Source: Achromobacter spanius (GTDB lineage: Bacteria; Pseudomonadota; Gammaproteobacteria; Burkholderiales; Burkholderiaceae_B). From it: 64,000 nucleotides of DNA. A model generated the notes under the pieces. That model searched no databases. It saw nothing but the letters and a program-made list of their open reading frames with translations, and was not told the origin of the DNA. Below are positions 33,480 to 41,909 of this stretch, piece after piece. The translations under genes were made by a program, and so were the position numbers. Location: the NCBI RefSeq assembly GCF_002812705.1, contig NZ_CP025030.1:4216001-4280000 (forward strand), read 5' to 3'. The stretch's first letter is position 1; every line of letters begins with the position of its first letter.

Positions 33480-33557
33480 TTGCCGGCAGGCGCCTTCGAT
33501 GCGTCGCTTGCACGGCAACCTTCAACCCCGTCCCGCTGTACGCGGGACGAGTTTTTT
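33480..33557 (+). terminator. Structured leader ending in a terminator before psd
   Basis: TTGCCG (33480-33485) can pair with CGGCAA (33513-33518). A perfect rho-independent hairpin then follows, CGTCCCGC/GCGGGACG (33529-33549) with six T at 33552-33557. The psd start is only 13 bases beyond the T run. It either ends the ABC-F transcript or acts as an attenuator for psd. Confidence 0.75.
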
Positions 33558-33569
33558 CAGCGCTCGTAG

Positions 33570-34442
33570 ATGACGATCAAAGACCAACTATTTCTCGCCA
33601 GCCAGTATCTTGCGCCGCATCACCTGGTGTCGCGCTTCTTCGGATACGCCTCAGACTGCCGGGAACCCGCGGTCAAGAATTGGATGATTTCGCGCTTTGT
33701 CCGCAAGTACGGCGTGGACATGCGCGAAGCCTTGCAAGAAGACCCGTTGGCCTACGACTGCTTCAACGACTTCTTCACCCGCGCGCTGAAAGACGACGCG
33801 CGCCCGCTCGACGATGAACCCGGTTCGGTGCTCTGTCCGGCCGACGGCGCCATCAGCCAATTGGGCGCCATCGAGCAAGGGCGCATCTTCCAGGCCAAGG
33901 GCCACAGCTATGGTCTGGTTGACCTGCTGGGCGGCGACGTGGAACGTGCCGCGCCGTTCCAGGGTGGTGAATTCGCCACTGTCTACCTGTCGCCCAAGGA
34001 CTACCACCGCGTGCACATGCCGGTGGCCGGCACGCTACGCGAAATGGTGCATGTGCCGGGCCGTTTGTTCTCGGTCAACCCGCTGACCGCCCGCAACGTG
34101 CCGCGCCTGTTCGCGCGCAACGAGCGCGTGGTGTGCATATTCGACACCGAGCTCGGCCCCATGGCGGTGGTGTTGGTGGGCGCGATGATCGTCGCGTCGA
34201 TTGAAACGGTTTGGGCCGGCTTGGTCACGCCTTTCAAGCGTCGCGTGAAGTCGGTGCGTTATGACGCCGCCGCACGCGCGCCGATCCATCTGGAGAAAGG
34301 CGCGGAGATGGGCCGCTTCAAGCTGGGCTCGACCGCCATTGTGCTGTTTGGTCCGAACCAGATCCGTTGGGCCGACACGCCGTCAGTGCTGGGCCCCGTG
34401 CGCATGGGTGAACTGCTGGCCCTGCCTGTCGCCCGGCCCTGA
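33570..34442 (+). CDS. psd: Phosphatidylserine decarboxylase
   Basis: A 290-residue PSD, which makes phosphatidylethanolamine at the inner membrane. The Ser-protease-like residues are visible in P-A-D-G-A-I and Y-H-R-V-H-M-P. The self-cleavage site reads F-K-L-G-S-T near residue 253, where the Ser becomes the pyruvoyl group. The length is normal for the proteobacterial short type. The ATG at 33570 follows closely after a terminator, so psd expression probably depends on read-through or a nearby promoter. Confidence 0.93.
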   Translation: MTIKDQLFLASQYLAPHHLVSRFFGYASDCREPAVKNWMISRFVRKYGVDMREALQEDPLAYDCFNDFFTRALKDDARPLDDEPGSVLCPADGAISQLGAIEQGRIFQAKGHSYGLVDLLGGDVERAAPFQGGEFATVYLSPKDYHRVHMPVAGTLREMVHVPGRLFSVNPLTARNVPRLFARNERVVCIFDTELGPMAVVLVGAMIVASIETVWAGLVTPFKRRVKSVRYDAAARAPIHLEKGAEMGRFKLGSTAIVLFGPNQIRWADTPSVLGPVRMGELLALPVARP

Positions 34443-34457
34443 CCCGCACCGGAATAC

Positions 34458-34479
34458 GCTTGCACGCCGCTTGCACGCC
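34458..34479 (+). repeat. 11-bp direct repeat after psd
   Basis: GCTTGCACGCC occurs twice in tandem at 34458-34479. A related GCCTGCAAG follows. Confidence 0.6.
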
Positions 34480-34498
34480 GCCTGCAAGTTGATTCCAA

Positions 34499-34532
34499 AA
34501 AGCGAATAGGTATGTAGCAATCTATTCGCTTT
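34499..34532. promoter_or_regulatory. 11-bp perfect inverted repeat, operator or terminator
   Basis: AAAGCGAATAG (34499-34509) and CTATTCGCTTT (34522-34532) flank a 12-base spacer, 48 bp before the hydroxyacid oxidase gene. AATCTA/TAGATT arms overlap it. It has no T run after it, so an operator is favoured over a terminator. Confidence 0.55.
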
Positions 34533-34579
34533 CATCGATAAATCAGGGTTGTTAGATTACGGGCTTTTACCGGCCCGCC

Positions 34580-35815
34580 ATGACTTCCAACGCCCTGCCC
34601 GTTCCTACGCCCGACAGCACGCCGACCACCAGCGCAGCCGCCACCGTGCCGCGCGCGCTTGCCCGCATGCTTAGCCTGGATGACTTTGAAGCCGCGGCGC
34701 GCAAGCGCTTGCCCCGGCCTATCTTCGGCTACGTGGCGGGCGCCGCGGAAGACAACCATTCGTTGCACGACAACCGCCGCGCCTTCGCCCAGTACGGCTT
34801 CGCGCCCCGCGTACTGGTTGACGTGTCACGCCGCACACAAAGCACGGAAATTTTCGGGCAAAGCTACGCCTCGCCGTTCGGTATCGCCCCCATGGGCATC
34901 AGCGCCTTGTCGGCGTACCGGGGCGACGTGGTGCTGGCCCGCGCCGCGCGCGAAGAAGGCATTCCCGCCATCCTCAGTGGCACGTCCCTGATTCCGCTGG
35001 AAGACGTGATCCGCGAAGCGCCCGGCACCTGGTTCCAGGCCTATCTGCCGGGCGATCCCGCAAAAATCGACGCCTTGGTCGACCGGGCACGCCGCGCCGG
35101 TTATGAAACCTTGGTATTGACCGTCGACATCCCCGTGTCCGCCAATCGCGAAAACAATGTGCGTACCGGCTTTTCAACGCCGCTCAAACCCAGCCTGCGC
35201 CTGGCGTGGGACGGCTTGACCCGGCCGCGCTGGCTGGCGGGTACCTTCCTGCGCACCTTGCTGGCTCACGGCATGCCGCATTTTGAAAATTCATTCGCCA
35301 CGCGCGGCGCGCCCATCGTGTCCGCGTCCGTGCTGCGCGACTTCACCGCGCGCGATCACCTGAATTGGGAACATGTGGCGCGCATACGCCGCCAGTGGCC
35401 GGGCACCTTGATCATCAAGGGCATCCTGCATCCGCAAGACGCGGCGCTTGCGCGCCAGCACGGCATCGATGGCGTCATTGTGTCCAACCACGGCGGCCGC
35501 CAACTGGATGGCGCCATCTCGCCGCTGCGCGCGCTGCCCCGCGTGGTTGACGCGGCGGGCAGCATGACCGTGATGATGGACAGCGGCGTGCGGCGAGGTG
35601 GCGACGTCTTGAAGGCGCTGGCGCTGGGCGCGCGCTTTGTGTTCGTGGGCCGGCCGTTCAACTATGCGGCGGCGGTCGGCGGGCAGGCAGGCGTGGCGCA
35701 CGCCATCCACCTGCTGCGCGCGGAAGTCGACCGCAACATGGCAATGCTGGGCATCAACAGCCTGCGGGAAATGAATGCGGACTTGCTCTGGCGTGACGGG
35801 CCCGGCGGCCACTGA
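34580..35815 (+). CDS. FMN-dependent alpha-hydroxyacid oxidase/dehydrogenase
   Basis: A 411-residue enzyme of the lactate/glycolate/mandelate family, which oxidises L-2-hydroxy acids with FMN. The FMN site has G-I-A-P-M-G and Q-A-Y. The catalytic region S-N-H-G-G-R-Q-L-D-G near residue 300 carries the essential His-Arg pair, and M-D-S-G-V-R-R-G-G-D follows. An N-terminal extension of about 25 residues is low-complexity. A palindromic site precedes the gene. The exact substrate is uncertain; lactate is one option. Confidence 0.88.
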   Translation: MTSNALPVPTPDSTPTTSAAATVPRALARMLSLDDFEAAARKRLPRPIFGYVAGAAEDNHSLHDNRRAFAQYGFAPRVLVDVSRRTQSTEIFGQSYASPFGIAPMGISALSAYRGDVVLARAAREEGIPAILSGTSLIPLEDVIREAPGTWFQAYLPGDPAKIDALVDRARRAGYETLVLTVDIPVSANRENNVRTGFSTPLKPSLRLAWDGLTRPRWLAGTFLRTLLAHGMPHFENSFATRGAPIVSASVLRDFTARDHLNWEHVARIRRQWPGTLIIKGILHPQDAALARQHGIDGVIVSNHGGRQLDGAISPLRALPRVVDAAGSMTVMMDSGVRRGGDVLKALALGARFVFVGRPFNYAAAVGGQAGVAHAIHLLRAEVDRNMAMLGINSLREMNADLLWRDGPGGH

Positions 35816-35897
35816 ACGGCCTGTTGCTGAACCGGACACGGCCGGGCAGCGCGACGCGGCATAGAATGGCGGTTCCCTGGCCTGCCTCCTACCCGCC

Positions 35898-37070
35898 GTG
35901 TCCCTACGCCAATCCTCGTTCTTCCTGCGCTTTCTGACACTGGGCGCGCTGGCCCACGTCTATGTCGGCGCGCGCTTGATCCCGGACGCGCAGTTGCCCG
36001 CCACCGGCGCGGCCGCCGCCATCATCGCCCTGCTGCTGTCGTGCATCCTGATTCCCATGGGGATGCTGGCTCGCTCTTCGGTGAATCCGCCTTGGGGCGA
36101 CCGCATTGCGTGGGTCGGCCTGATCGCCATGGGACTGTTTTCGTCGCTGTTCGTCTTGACCGTCATCCGGGATGCCGCGCTACTGTTGACCTGGCTGGTG
36201 ACGCTGCTGGCCAACGCCAGCCTGCCCTGGCTGGACCTGCGCCGCTACAGCGCGTGGGCGGTTGCCGCGCTGGCGCTGGCGGGCACGCTGGTCGGCTTCT
36301 ACAACGCGCGCAGCCGGGCGCGGGTGGTGGATGTGGACGTGCCCATTGCCGGCTTGCCGCAAGACCTGGACGGCTTCACCATCGTGCAGATCAGCGACGT
36401 CCACGTCGGCCCGACCATCAAGAAGCAATACGTACAGGCCATTGTCGATGCCGTGAACGAGCTGCTGCCCGACGTCATCGCCATCACCGGCGACGTGGTC
36501 GACGGCAGCGTCGAGCACCTGGCCGAACAAGCCAGCCCGCTGGGGTCGCTGCGCGCGCCTTACGGCGTGTACCTGGTGACGGGCAACCATGAATATTATT
36601 CAGGCGCCACGCCCTGGATCGCCGAATTCCGCCGAATGGGCCTGCGCGTGCTGTTGAACGAGCATGCGGTCATCCACCCGTCGGGCTTGCCGATGGTAGT
36701 GGCGGGAGTGACGGATTTCGGCGCTGGCGCGTTCGATCCGCAGCACCGCAGCAACCCCAAGGCCGCGCTGGCCGGCGCCCCCGCCGACGCCTGCGCCAAG
36801 ATCCTGCTGGCGCACCAACCGCGCAGCGCGGCCGCGGCGGAACCGCTGGGCTACAGCTTGCAGTTGTCGGGCCATACGCATGGCGGGCAGTTTTTTCCTT
36901 GGGGGTTCTTCGTGCGCTTCCAGCAGCCCTTCACGGCGGGGCTGCACCGGCTGGGCAAGATGTGGGTCTATACCAGCCGGGGCACCGGCTACTGGGGGCC
37001 ACCCAAGCGGCTGGGCGCGCCGTCTGAAATCACGCGTCTGCGCCTGCGCACGGCGTCGGGGCGCGCCTGA
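35898..37070 (+). CDS. Membrane-anchored metallophosphoesterase
   Basis: A 390-residue protein with four N-terminal membrane segments in the first ~130 residues, then a calcineurin-like phosphoesterase domain. Metal motifs are Q-I-S-D-V-H-V-G, I-T-G-D-V-V-D-G, V-T-G-N-H-E-Y and the C-terminal S-G-H-T-H-G-G-Q. It resembles YaeI-type phosphodiesterases. The start is GTG, directly after a Pro/Cys-free leader; the membrane start supports it. The substrate is unknown. Confidence 0.87.
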   Translation: MSLRQSSFFLRFLTLGALAHVYVGARLIPDAQLPATGAAAAIIALLLSCILIPMGMLARSSVNPPWGDRIAWVGLIAMGLFSSLFVLTVIRDAALLLTWLVTLLANASLPWLDLRRYSAWAVAALALAGTLVGFYNARSRARVVDVDVPIAGLPQDLDGFTIVQISDVHVGPTIKKQYVQAIVDAVNELLPDVIAITGDVVDGSVEHLAEQASPLGSLRAPYGVYLVTGNHEYYSGATPWIAEFRRMGLRVLLNEHAVIHPSGLPMVVAGVTDFGAGAFDPQHRSNPKAALAGAPADACAKILLAHQPRSAAAAEPLGYSLQLSGHTHGGQFFPWGFFVRFQQPFTAGLHRLGKMWVYTSRGTGYWGPPKRLGAPSEITRLRLRTASGRA

Positions 37071-37090
37071 ATGGCAACGCGCCGAGGCGC

Positions 37091-37558
37091 TTAGTCCGCC
37101 TGCGGCGCGTTGTCGGGCAAGGGGCCGCGCTCCAGGTAGCTGGTCAGCGCGATGTCGCTGGTGGTGTTGGTGATGCCGTCAATCTGGTGGATGCGGGCCA
37201 GCAGCAGCTCCAGCGCCTGCGTGTCGCGCACCCGCACTTTCAGCAGCATGGCGCTTTTACCGGTGATGGTGTGGATCTCTTCCACCTCGGTCAGCTCGGC
37301 CAGGCCCAGCACCTGTTGCGTGATCGTCCAGTTGGCGGTGTCCACATGCACGAAGGCCAGCAAGGGCCGGCCGATGCGCGCGCCATCCAGCCGGGCGGCA
37401 ATGCCTTTGATCAGCCCGTCGCGCTTCAAGCGCTTGACCCGTTCATGCACCGCCGGGGCCGACAGGTTCAATAATTTGCCTAGCTCGGCGTAGCTGGGCG
37501 TGGCGTCGTCCGCCAGCAACGTTAATAGTTTTCGGTCGCGATCGTCTAGGTCTGGCAT
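37091..37558 (-). CDS. Lrp/AsnC-family regulator
   Basis: A 155-residue regulator. The N-terminal HTH (L-D-D-R-D-R-K-L-L-T-L-L, L-N-L-S-A-P-A-V-H-E-R-V-K-R-L) is joined to a C-terminal RAM domain (V-H-V-D-T-A, V-E-E-I-H-T-I-T-G-K). The ATG at 37558 suits the family; the upstream extension is rejected. It is divergent from an MFS gene, and palindromes lie between them, so it probably regulates that transporter. Confidence 0.9.
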   Translation of the reverse strand: MPDLDDRDRKLLTLLADDATPSYAELGKLLNLSAPAVHERVKRLKRDGLIKGIAARLDGARIGRPLLAFVHVDTANWTITQQVLGLAELTEVEEIHTITGKSAMLLKVRVRDTQALELLLARIHQIDGITNTTSDIALTSYLERGPLPDNAPQAD

Positions 37559-37595
37559 CGGAATCAAGTTCTGCCTTACGGCATTCGGACTTTGA

Positions 37596-37636
37596 TGGAA
37601 TAAGGAAATATCGGCGTAATCCCTTATTTTATTCCA
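37596..37636. promoter_or_regulatory. AT-rich Lrp-type operator
   Basis: TGGAATAA (37596-37603) and TTATTCCA (37629-37636) are perfect 8-bp inverted arms. Nested AATAAGG/CCTTATT arms lie within. The site lies in the 92-bp gap between the Lrp and MFS genes. Confidence 0.7.
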
Positions 37637-37650
37637 ATAAAATTCGCGGC

Positions 37651-38847
37651 ATGCAGAACCGTAGCAACCGACAACCACACCCCGCATCCTCCGTGCCCGC
37701 CTTGATGTTTGCCGTCAGTGTCGTGGGGTCCAACGGCTTGGCGCTAAGCCCCATCCTGACTGACGTGGCGCGCTCGTTTTCAACGTCGGCGCTGACCATC
37801 AGCACCGCCATTTCGGCCTACGGCGCGGCCACCGCCGCAAGCGCCTTTTTCCTGGCCGCGCGCATTGACCGCATCGGCATCCGCCGTTCGCTCTTGGGCG
37901 CCATGCTGGTGCTGATTGCGGCGCTGATCCTGTCCGCTACCGCGCCGCACTGGATCGTGCTGACCTTGGCGCAAGCCTTGGCGGGCGCGGCGGCGGGTGT
38001 CATCCTGCCCGCGGCCTATGGGTCAGCATCGCTGGTGGCGCCTGCCGGGCAAGAGACGCGCACGCTGGGGCGCGTGATTGCCGGGTGGTCGGTGTCCCTG
38101 GTGGCGGGCGTGCCCTTGTCCGCGCTGATCTCGGACGCCGTCGGCTGGCGCGCTACCTACGGCACCCTGGCCCTGTGCGCCACGATTGCACTGCTCGGCC
38201 TACGCAAGCTGCCGGAACGCCGCGCGGAAAATCCCGCGCCGCTGCGCCTGTCGCGCTTGCTTGCTCCGCTTTCCTATCGCGACGTGCCCGTGCTGCTGCT
38301 GGCGTGCCTGGCGTTCTCGTCCGCGTTCTACGGCGTCTACGCCTTCCTGGCCGACCACGTTCGCACGCTGTTGGCGCTAAGCGCCGGCAAGGTGGGCTTC
38401 ATCGCCTTCGCTTATGGCGCGGGCTTCATGCTGGCGGGGTTTGCCGGCGCGCCGCTGATTGAACGCCTGGGGCCGCGGCGTGCCTTGCCGCTGGCCTTGG
38501 CGACCATTGCCACGGTGTATCTGGTGTTGTTGCCCGCTACGCACGCCTTGGCGGCGGTACTGGCCATTGCCGTGCTGTGGGGCGCCGCGTCACAGATCAG
38601 CCTGAACCTGCTGGTGTTGCTGCTATCGCGCGCACGGCCCGATGAACGTGGCGCGGTGCTGGGTTTGAATACCTGCACGACGTATCTGGGCGCCAGCGTG
38701 GGCACGGCGGTCGCCGGCACGCTGTACACACATGCGGGCTTTGAAGCCTTGGGCGTGTGCGCGTCGGCCGTCGTGGGCCTGGCCGCGCTGGGCCTGCATT
38801 GGCGCTTGAACGGCCGCCGCGCCGAACGGCGCGAGGCGGCGGCGTAA
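37651..38847 (+). CDS. MFS transporter
   Basis: A 398-residue, 12-helix major facilitator protein with the helix 2-3 loop motif A-R-I-D-R-I-G-I-R-R near residue 72. It is DHA1-like by pattern, a group that exports drugs or metabolites. The divergent Lrp-type regulator suggests an amino-acid-related substrate, which is inferred. Confidence 0.85.
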   Translation: MQNRSNRQPHPASSVPALMFAVSVVGSNGLALSPILTDVARSFSTSALTISTAISAYGAATAASAFFLAARIDRIGIRRSLLGAMLVLIAALILSATAPHWIVLTLAQALAGAAAGVILPAAYGSASLVAPAGQETRTLGRVIAGWSVSLVAGVPLSALISDAVGWRATYGTLALCATIALLGLRKLPERRAENPAPLRLSRLLAPLSYRDVPVLLLACLAFSSAFYGVYAFLADHVRTLLALSAGKVGFIAFAYGAGFMLAGFAGAPLIERLGPRRALPLALATIATVYLVLLPATHALAAVLAIAVLWGAASQISLNLLVLLLSRARPDERGAVLGLNTCTTYLGASVGTAVAGTLYTHAGFEALGVCASAVVGLAALGLHWRLNGRRAERREAAA

Positions 38848-38860
38848 CGTCCCTTCTGGA

Positions 38861-39691
38861 CTACCAGGGGAACGTGATCAGGTCGCCGTACAAACGCTTC
38901 AAGGTCGTTTTGACCTCGGGCGAGTTCTGATAGATGGCAATGAACTTCAGCAAGCGCGGGTCTTGCGCCTTGTCGGGCGTGGTCACCCAGCGGATGGCGT
39001 AGCGGCGGATGCTGGCGGGGTCGGTGTTGTCGAACGCCAACCCATCCTTTTCGTTCAGGCCGGCCTGCTTGGCAAAGGTGGTGTAGGTGACCGACGCCGT
39101 CACGTCATCAAAGGTGCGCGCCGATTGCGAGCCTTCGATCTGCACGAACTTCAGCTTCTTGGGGTTGGACACCACGTCTTGCAGCGTGGCCTGGTGGGCC
39201 ACGCCGGGCTTCAGCTTGATCAGCCCGATCGATTCCAGCAGCAGCAAGGCGCGGCCCGTGTTGACCGGGTCATTGGGCACGGCGATGGTCGCGCCGTCCG
39301 GCACCGTATCGCCCTTCTTCAGCTTCTTGGAAAACAGGCCGATGGTGGTGGAATAACCATAGGCGATGGGGGTCAGGTTCGCGCCCCGGCGCTGGTTGAA
39401 TAGCTGCAGAAAGGGCTCGTGCTGAAAGAAATTGGCGTCGACCGAGCCATCGGCCACGGCGATATTGGGCAACACCCAATCATTGAATTCCACCAACTGC
39501 ACATCCAGGCCTTCTTTCTTGGCCTGGGCAATGGCTTGTTCGGTGGCTTCGTTGGCCACGCTGGCAATCACGCCAATGCGCAAGGGCTTGTCTTGCGCGG
39601 TGGCCGTGGCGCAAGCCGCCACGCTCAGGGCCAGCACGGCCGCGCCGCGCGTCAGGGTGGAAAACAACGAATGCAAGTGCATGAAAGCCAT
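38861..39691 (-). CDS. metQ: MetQ/NlpA-family methionine-type binding protein, orphan
   Basis: A 276-residue substrate-binding protein of the NlpA family. The signal region ends in a lipobox-like V-A-A-C, after which P-L-R-I-G-V-I-A-S begins the mature fold. The family strands V-E-F-N-D-W-V-L-P-N, D-A-N-F-F-Q-H-E-P-F-L and V-P-N-D-P-V-N-T-G-R-A are present. MetQ delivers D/L-methionine to the MetNI permease. No metN or metI gene is nearby. Two starts (39691 and 39682) are possible; neither has a strong ribosome-binding site. Confidence 0.85.
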   Translation of the reverse strand: MAFMHLHSLFSTLTRGAAVLALSVAACATATAQDKPLRIGVIASVANEATEQAIAQAKKEGLDVQLVEFNDWVLPNIAVADGSVDANFFQHEPFLQLFNQRRGANLTPIAYGYSTTIGLFSKKLKKGDTVPDGATIAVPNDPVNTGRALLLLESIGLIKLKPGVAHQATLQDVVSNPKKLKFVQIEGSQSARTFDDVTASVTYTTFAKQAGLNEKDGLAFDNTDPASIRRYAIRWVTTPDKAQDPRLLKFIAIYQNSPEVKTTLKRLYGDLITFPW

Positions 39692-39930
39692 CCAAAGGGA
39701 ATGAAAGCCAGTGCGCGCAAACCATCGGCGCCCCGGCAAAGGGGGGGGCTGACTCGGCGCGCAGCCGCTATTGTGCAGCAGCTTGGCGGTGTGCCCGGCA
39801 ATAGCCATTGTTGCGCAATGGCGATGGCTGCGCGCGGCGATACCGGACGGCATGGGACGACAGACCGCTGCCACATACGCAAACAGATTGACCCAGCACG
39901 TAAGCAAACGGCCGGGGTACTATCCGCCCA

Positions 39931-40896
39931 ATGATGAACCCCACCGGAGCCCGCCGCGTGCAGAACCCTGTTGCCTTGCCTACCCAAATTTCCCTGATCG
40001 GCGCGCCCACGGATATCGGCGCGGGCGCTCGCGGCGCGTCGATGGGCCCGGAAGCCTTGCGCGTGGCGGACCTGGGTCCCGTGATCGAAGCGCAGGGGTT
40101 TGAAGTGATAGACCGTGGCAACCTCTACGGCCCCGCCAACCCTTGGCTGCCGCCCCACAATGGCTATCGCCATCTGGCGGAAGTTGCCGCGTGGAATCAG
40201 GCCGTGCATGACGCCGTCTACGCCGAACTCAGCCAGGGCCGTTTACCCATCCTGCTGGGCGGCGATCATTGCCAGGGCATCGGCTCCATCAGCGCCGTGG
40301 CGCGCCATTGCCGCGAAGCCGGCAAGAAGCTGCGCGTGCTGTGGCTGGACGCGCATGCGGACTTCAACACCCATGCGCTTACCCCCACCGGCAATATCCA
40401 TGGCATGCCCGTGGCCTGCCTGTGCGGCTACGGCCCCGCCGAAATTACCGGCATGTCTGGACAGACGCCCGACATCGAACCCGGCTGGGTACGCCAGATC
40501 GGCATCCGCAGCGTGGACCAGGGGGAAAAGCGGCTGGTCCACGAAGCGGGACTGGAAGTGTTCGATATGCGCTATCTGGATGAAATGGGCATGCGCGCCA
40601 CGATGGACGCCGCGCTGGCGGGCCTGGATGCGGACACGCACCTGCATGTGAGCTTCGATGTGGACTTCCTGGACCCCGGCATCGCGCCCGGAGTGGGCAC
40701 CACCGTACCCGGCGGCCCCACCTACCGCGAAGCGCAGTTGTGCATGGAAATGATTGCCGACACGGGCTTGATGCGCTCGCTGGACGTGGTGGAACTGAAC
40801 CCCGCGCTGGACGAGCGCAACAAGACGGCGGAAGTGGCCGTGGACCTGATCGAAAGCCTGTTCGGCAAATCCACGTTGATGCGCCGGGGCAGTTGA
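39931..40896 (+). CDS. rocF: Arginase
   Basis: A 321-residue binuclear-Mn ureohydrolase that hydrolyses L-arginine to ornithine and urea. Metal ligands appear in G-G-D-H-C, D-A-H-A-D-F-N-T and S-F-D-V-D-F-L-D-P. E-L-N-P-A-L-D-E-R-N-K-T-A-E favours arginase over agmatinase. G-G-D-H-C replaces the usual G-G-D-H-S. It is divergent from the MetQ gene and could use a shared control region. Confidence 0.9.
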   Translation: MMNPTGARRVQNPVALPTQISLIGAPTDIGAGARGASMGPEALRVADLGPVIEAQGFEVIDRGNLYGPANPWLPPHNGYRHLAEVAAWNQAVHDAVYAELSQGRLPILLGGDHCQGIGSISAVARHCREAGKKLRVLWLDAHADFNTHALTPTGNIHGMPVACLCGYGPAEITGMSGQTPDIEPGWVRQIGIRSVDQGEKRLVHEAGLEVFDMRYLDEMGMRATMDAALAGLDADTHLHVSFDVDFLDPGIAPGVGTTVPGGPTYREAQLCMEMIADTGLMRSLDVVELNPALDERNKTAEVAVDLIESLFGKSTLMRRGS

Positions 40897-40940
40897 GCGC
40901 TTCGGCGCTTTCGCCTTTGCGCCTGGCCCTTGAATACCGG

Positions 40941-41681
40941 CTACCCCTCGCGGGCGCGCCGGATGGCTTGTGCGGCATTCTGCAAATGCGCCAGGTTCCG
41001 ATCCCGCGCTTCCCACACGCGCGGCGTCGGCCCGGCCATGCATAGCGCGTACCATTCCCCGCCCAAATCCAGCGCCACGGCCAGGCCGGTCAGGTCCGCC
41101 ACGCTTTCGCCCACGTTCGCCGCCCAACCCTGCGCCTCTACCCGCGCCACCTCGGCCAGCAAGGCCTCGCGCGTGGTCAGTGTGCGCTCGGTATGTCGGG
41201 TGTAGTCAGCGGCCGCCAATACACTGTCCCGTTCCGCTGCCGGCAACCGCGCCAGCACCGCCTTGGCCACCGCGCTGGTGTGCAAGGGCCGCCGCTCTCC
41301 CGGTCGCGCCGCGTAGTGCACGGGTTGCGTGGATTCCACCACGTCCAGAAACACCACGGCGCCGTCCTGGATCTTGCCCAGCATGACGGTTTCATTGGCC
41401 GCATCGCGCAAGGCCAGCAAATGCGGGCGGACATGCTCCAGCCAGGGGTCGCCAGACTGGATCAACGCGCTTAGCGCTTGCAGGCGCGCGGTGGGGTAAT
41501 AACCGCCGCGCCGCCGCACCTCATACAAATAGCCGCGCGCAACCAGCGTGCGCACCAGCGCCAGACAACTGGACATAGGCGCGCCCAAGCCCTGGGCCAG
41601 TTCGGTCAGCGGCATCGGCCGCCGCGCCTGCGCAAAAAGTTCGATCAGATCCAACGTTCGGGCGACAAGCTTCACTTCCAT
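40941..41681 (-). CDS. IclR-family transcriptional regulator
   Basis: A 246-residue regulator. The N-terminal winged HTH (L-T-E-L-A-Q-G-L-G-A-P-M-S-S-C-L-A-L-V-R-T-L) is followed by the IclR effector domain (H-T-S-A-V-A-K-A-V-L-A, E-S-V-A-D-L-T-G-L-A-V-A-L). It lies divergent from the solute-binding gene at 41910, with palindromes in between, and is its probable regulator. Confidence 0.9.
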   Translation of the reverse strand: MEVKLVARTLDLIELFAQARRPMPLTELAQGLGAPMSSCLALVRTLVARGYLYEVRRRGGYYPTARLQALSALIQSGDPWLEHVRPHLLALRDAANETVMLGKIQDGAVVFLDVVESTQPVHYAARPGERRPLHTSAVAKAVLARLPAAERDSVLAAADYTRHTERTLTTREALLAEVARVEAQGWAANVGESVADLTGLAVALDLGGEWYALCMAGPTPRVWEARDRNLAHLQNAAQAIRRAREG

Positions 41682-41770
41682 GGTGGCGACCTTTTTCGCG
41701 GCGCTACCTGAGCAAAAACGACGAATCTGCTAGGTAATCCACTATGTTGACTTTTCATATGGGCGAACCT

Positions 41771-41809
41771 AAATTCTTGCACAGGAATTTAATTTCACAT
41801 ACAAGAATT
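41771..41809. promoter_or_regulatory. Overlapping IclR-type palindromes
   Basis: AAATTC (41771-41776)/GAATTT (41785-41790) and AATTCTTG (41772-41779)/CAAGAATT (41802-41809) are perfect inverted arms in the AT-rich gap between the IclR gene and the solute receptor. Confidence 0.65.
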
Positions 41810-41909
41810 CCACTTCAGCCGGCAGGATTCCGGCTGCCCCCTCGGCGGTTCCGCGTCATCACCAAGAACTCAAACAATCGGCTCGTTTGCGGGCCGGGGA
41901 GACAGACAG

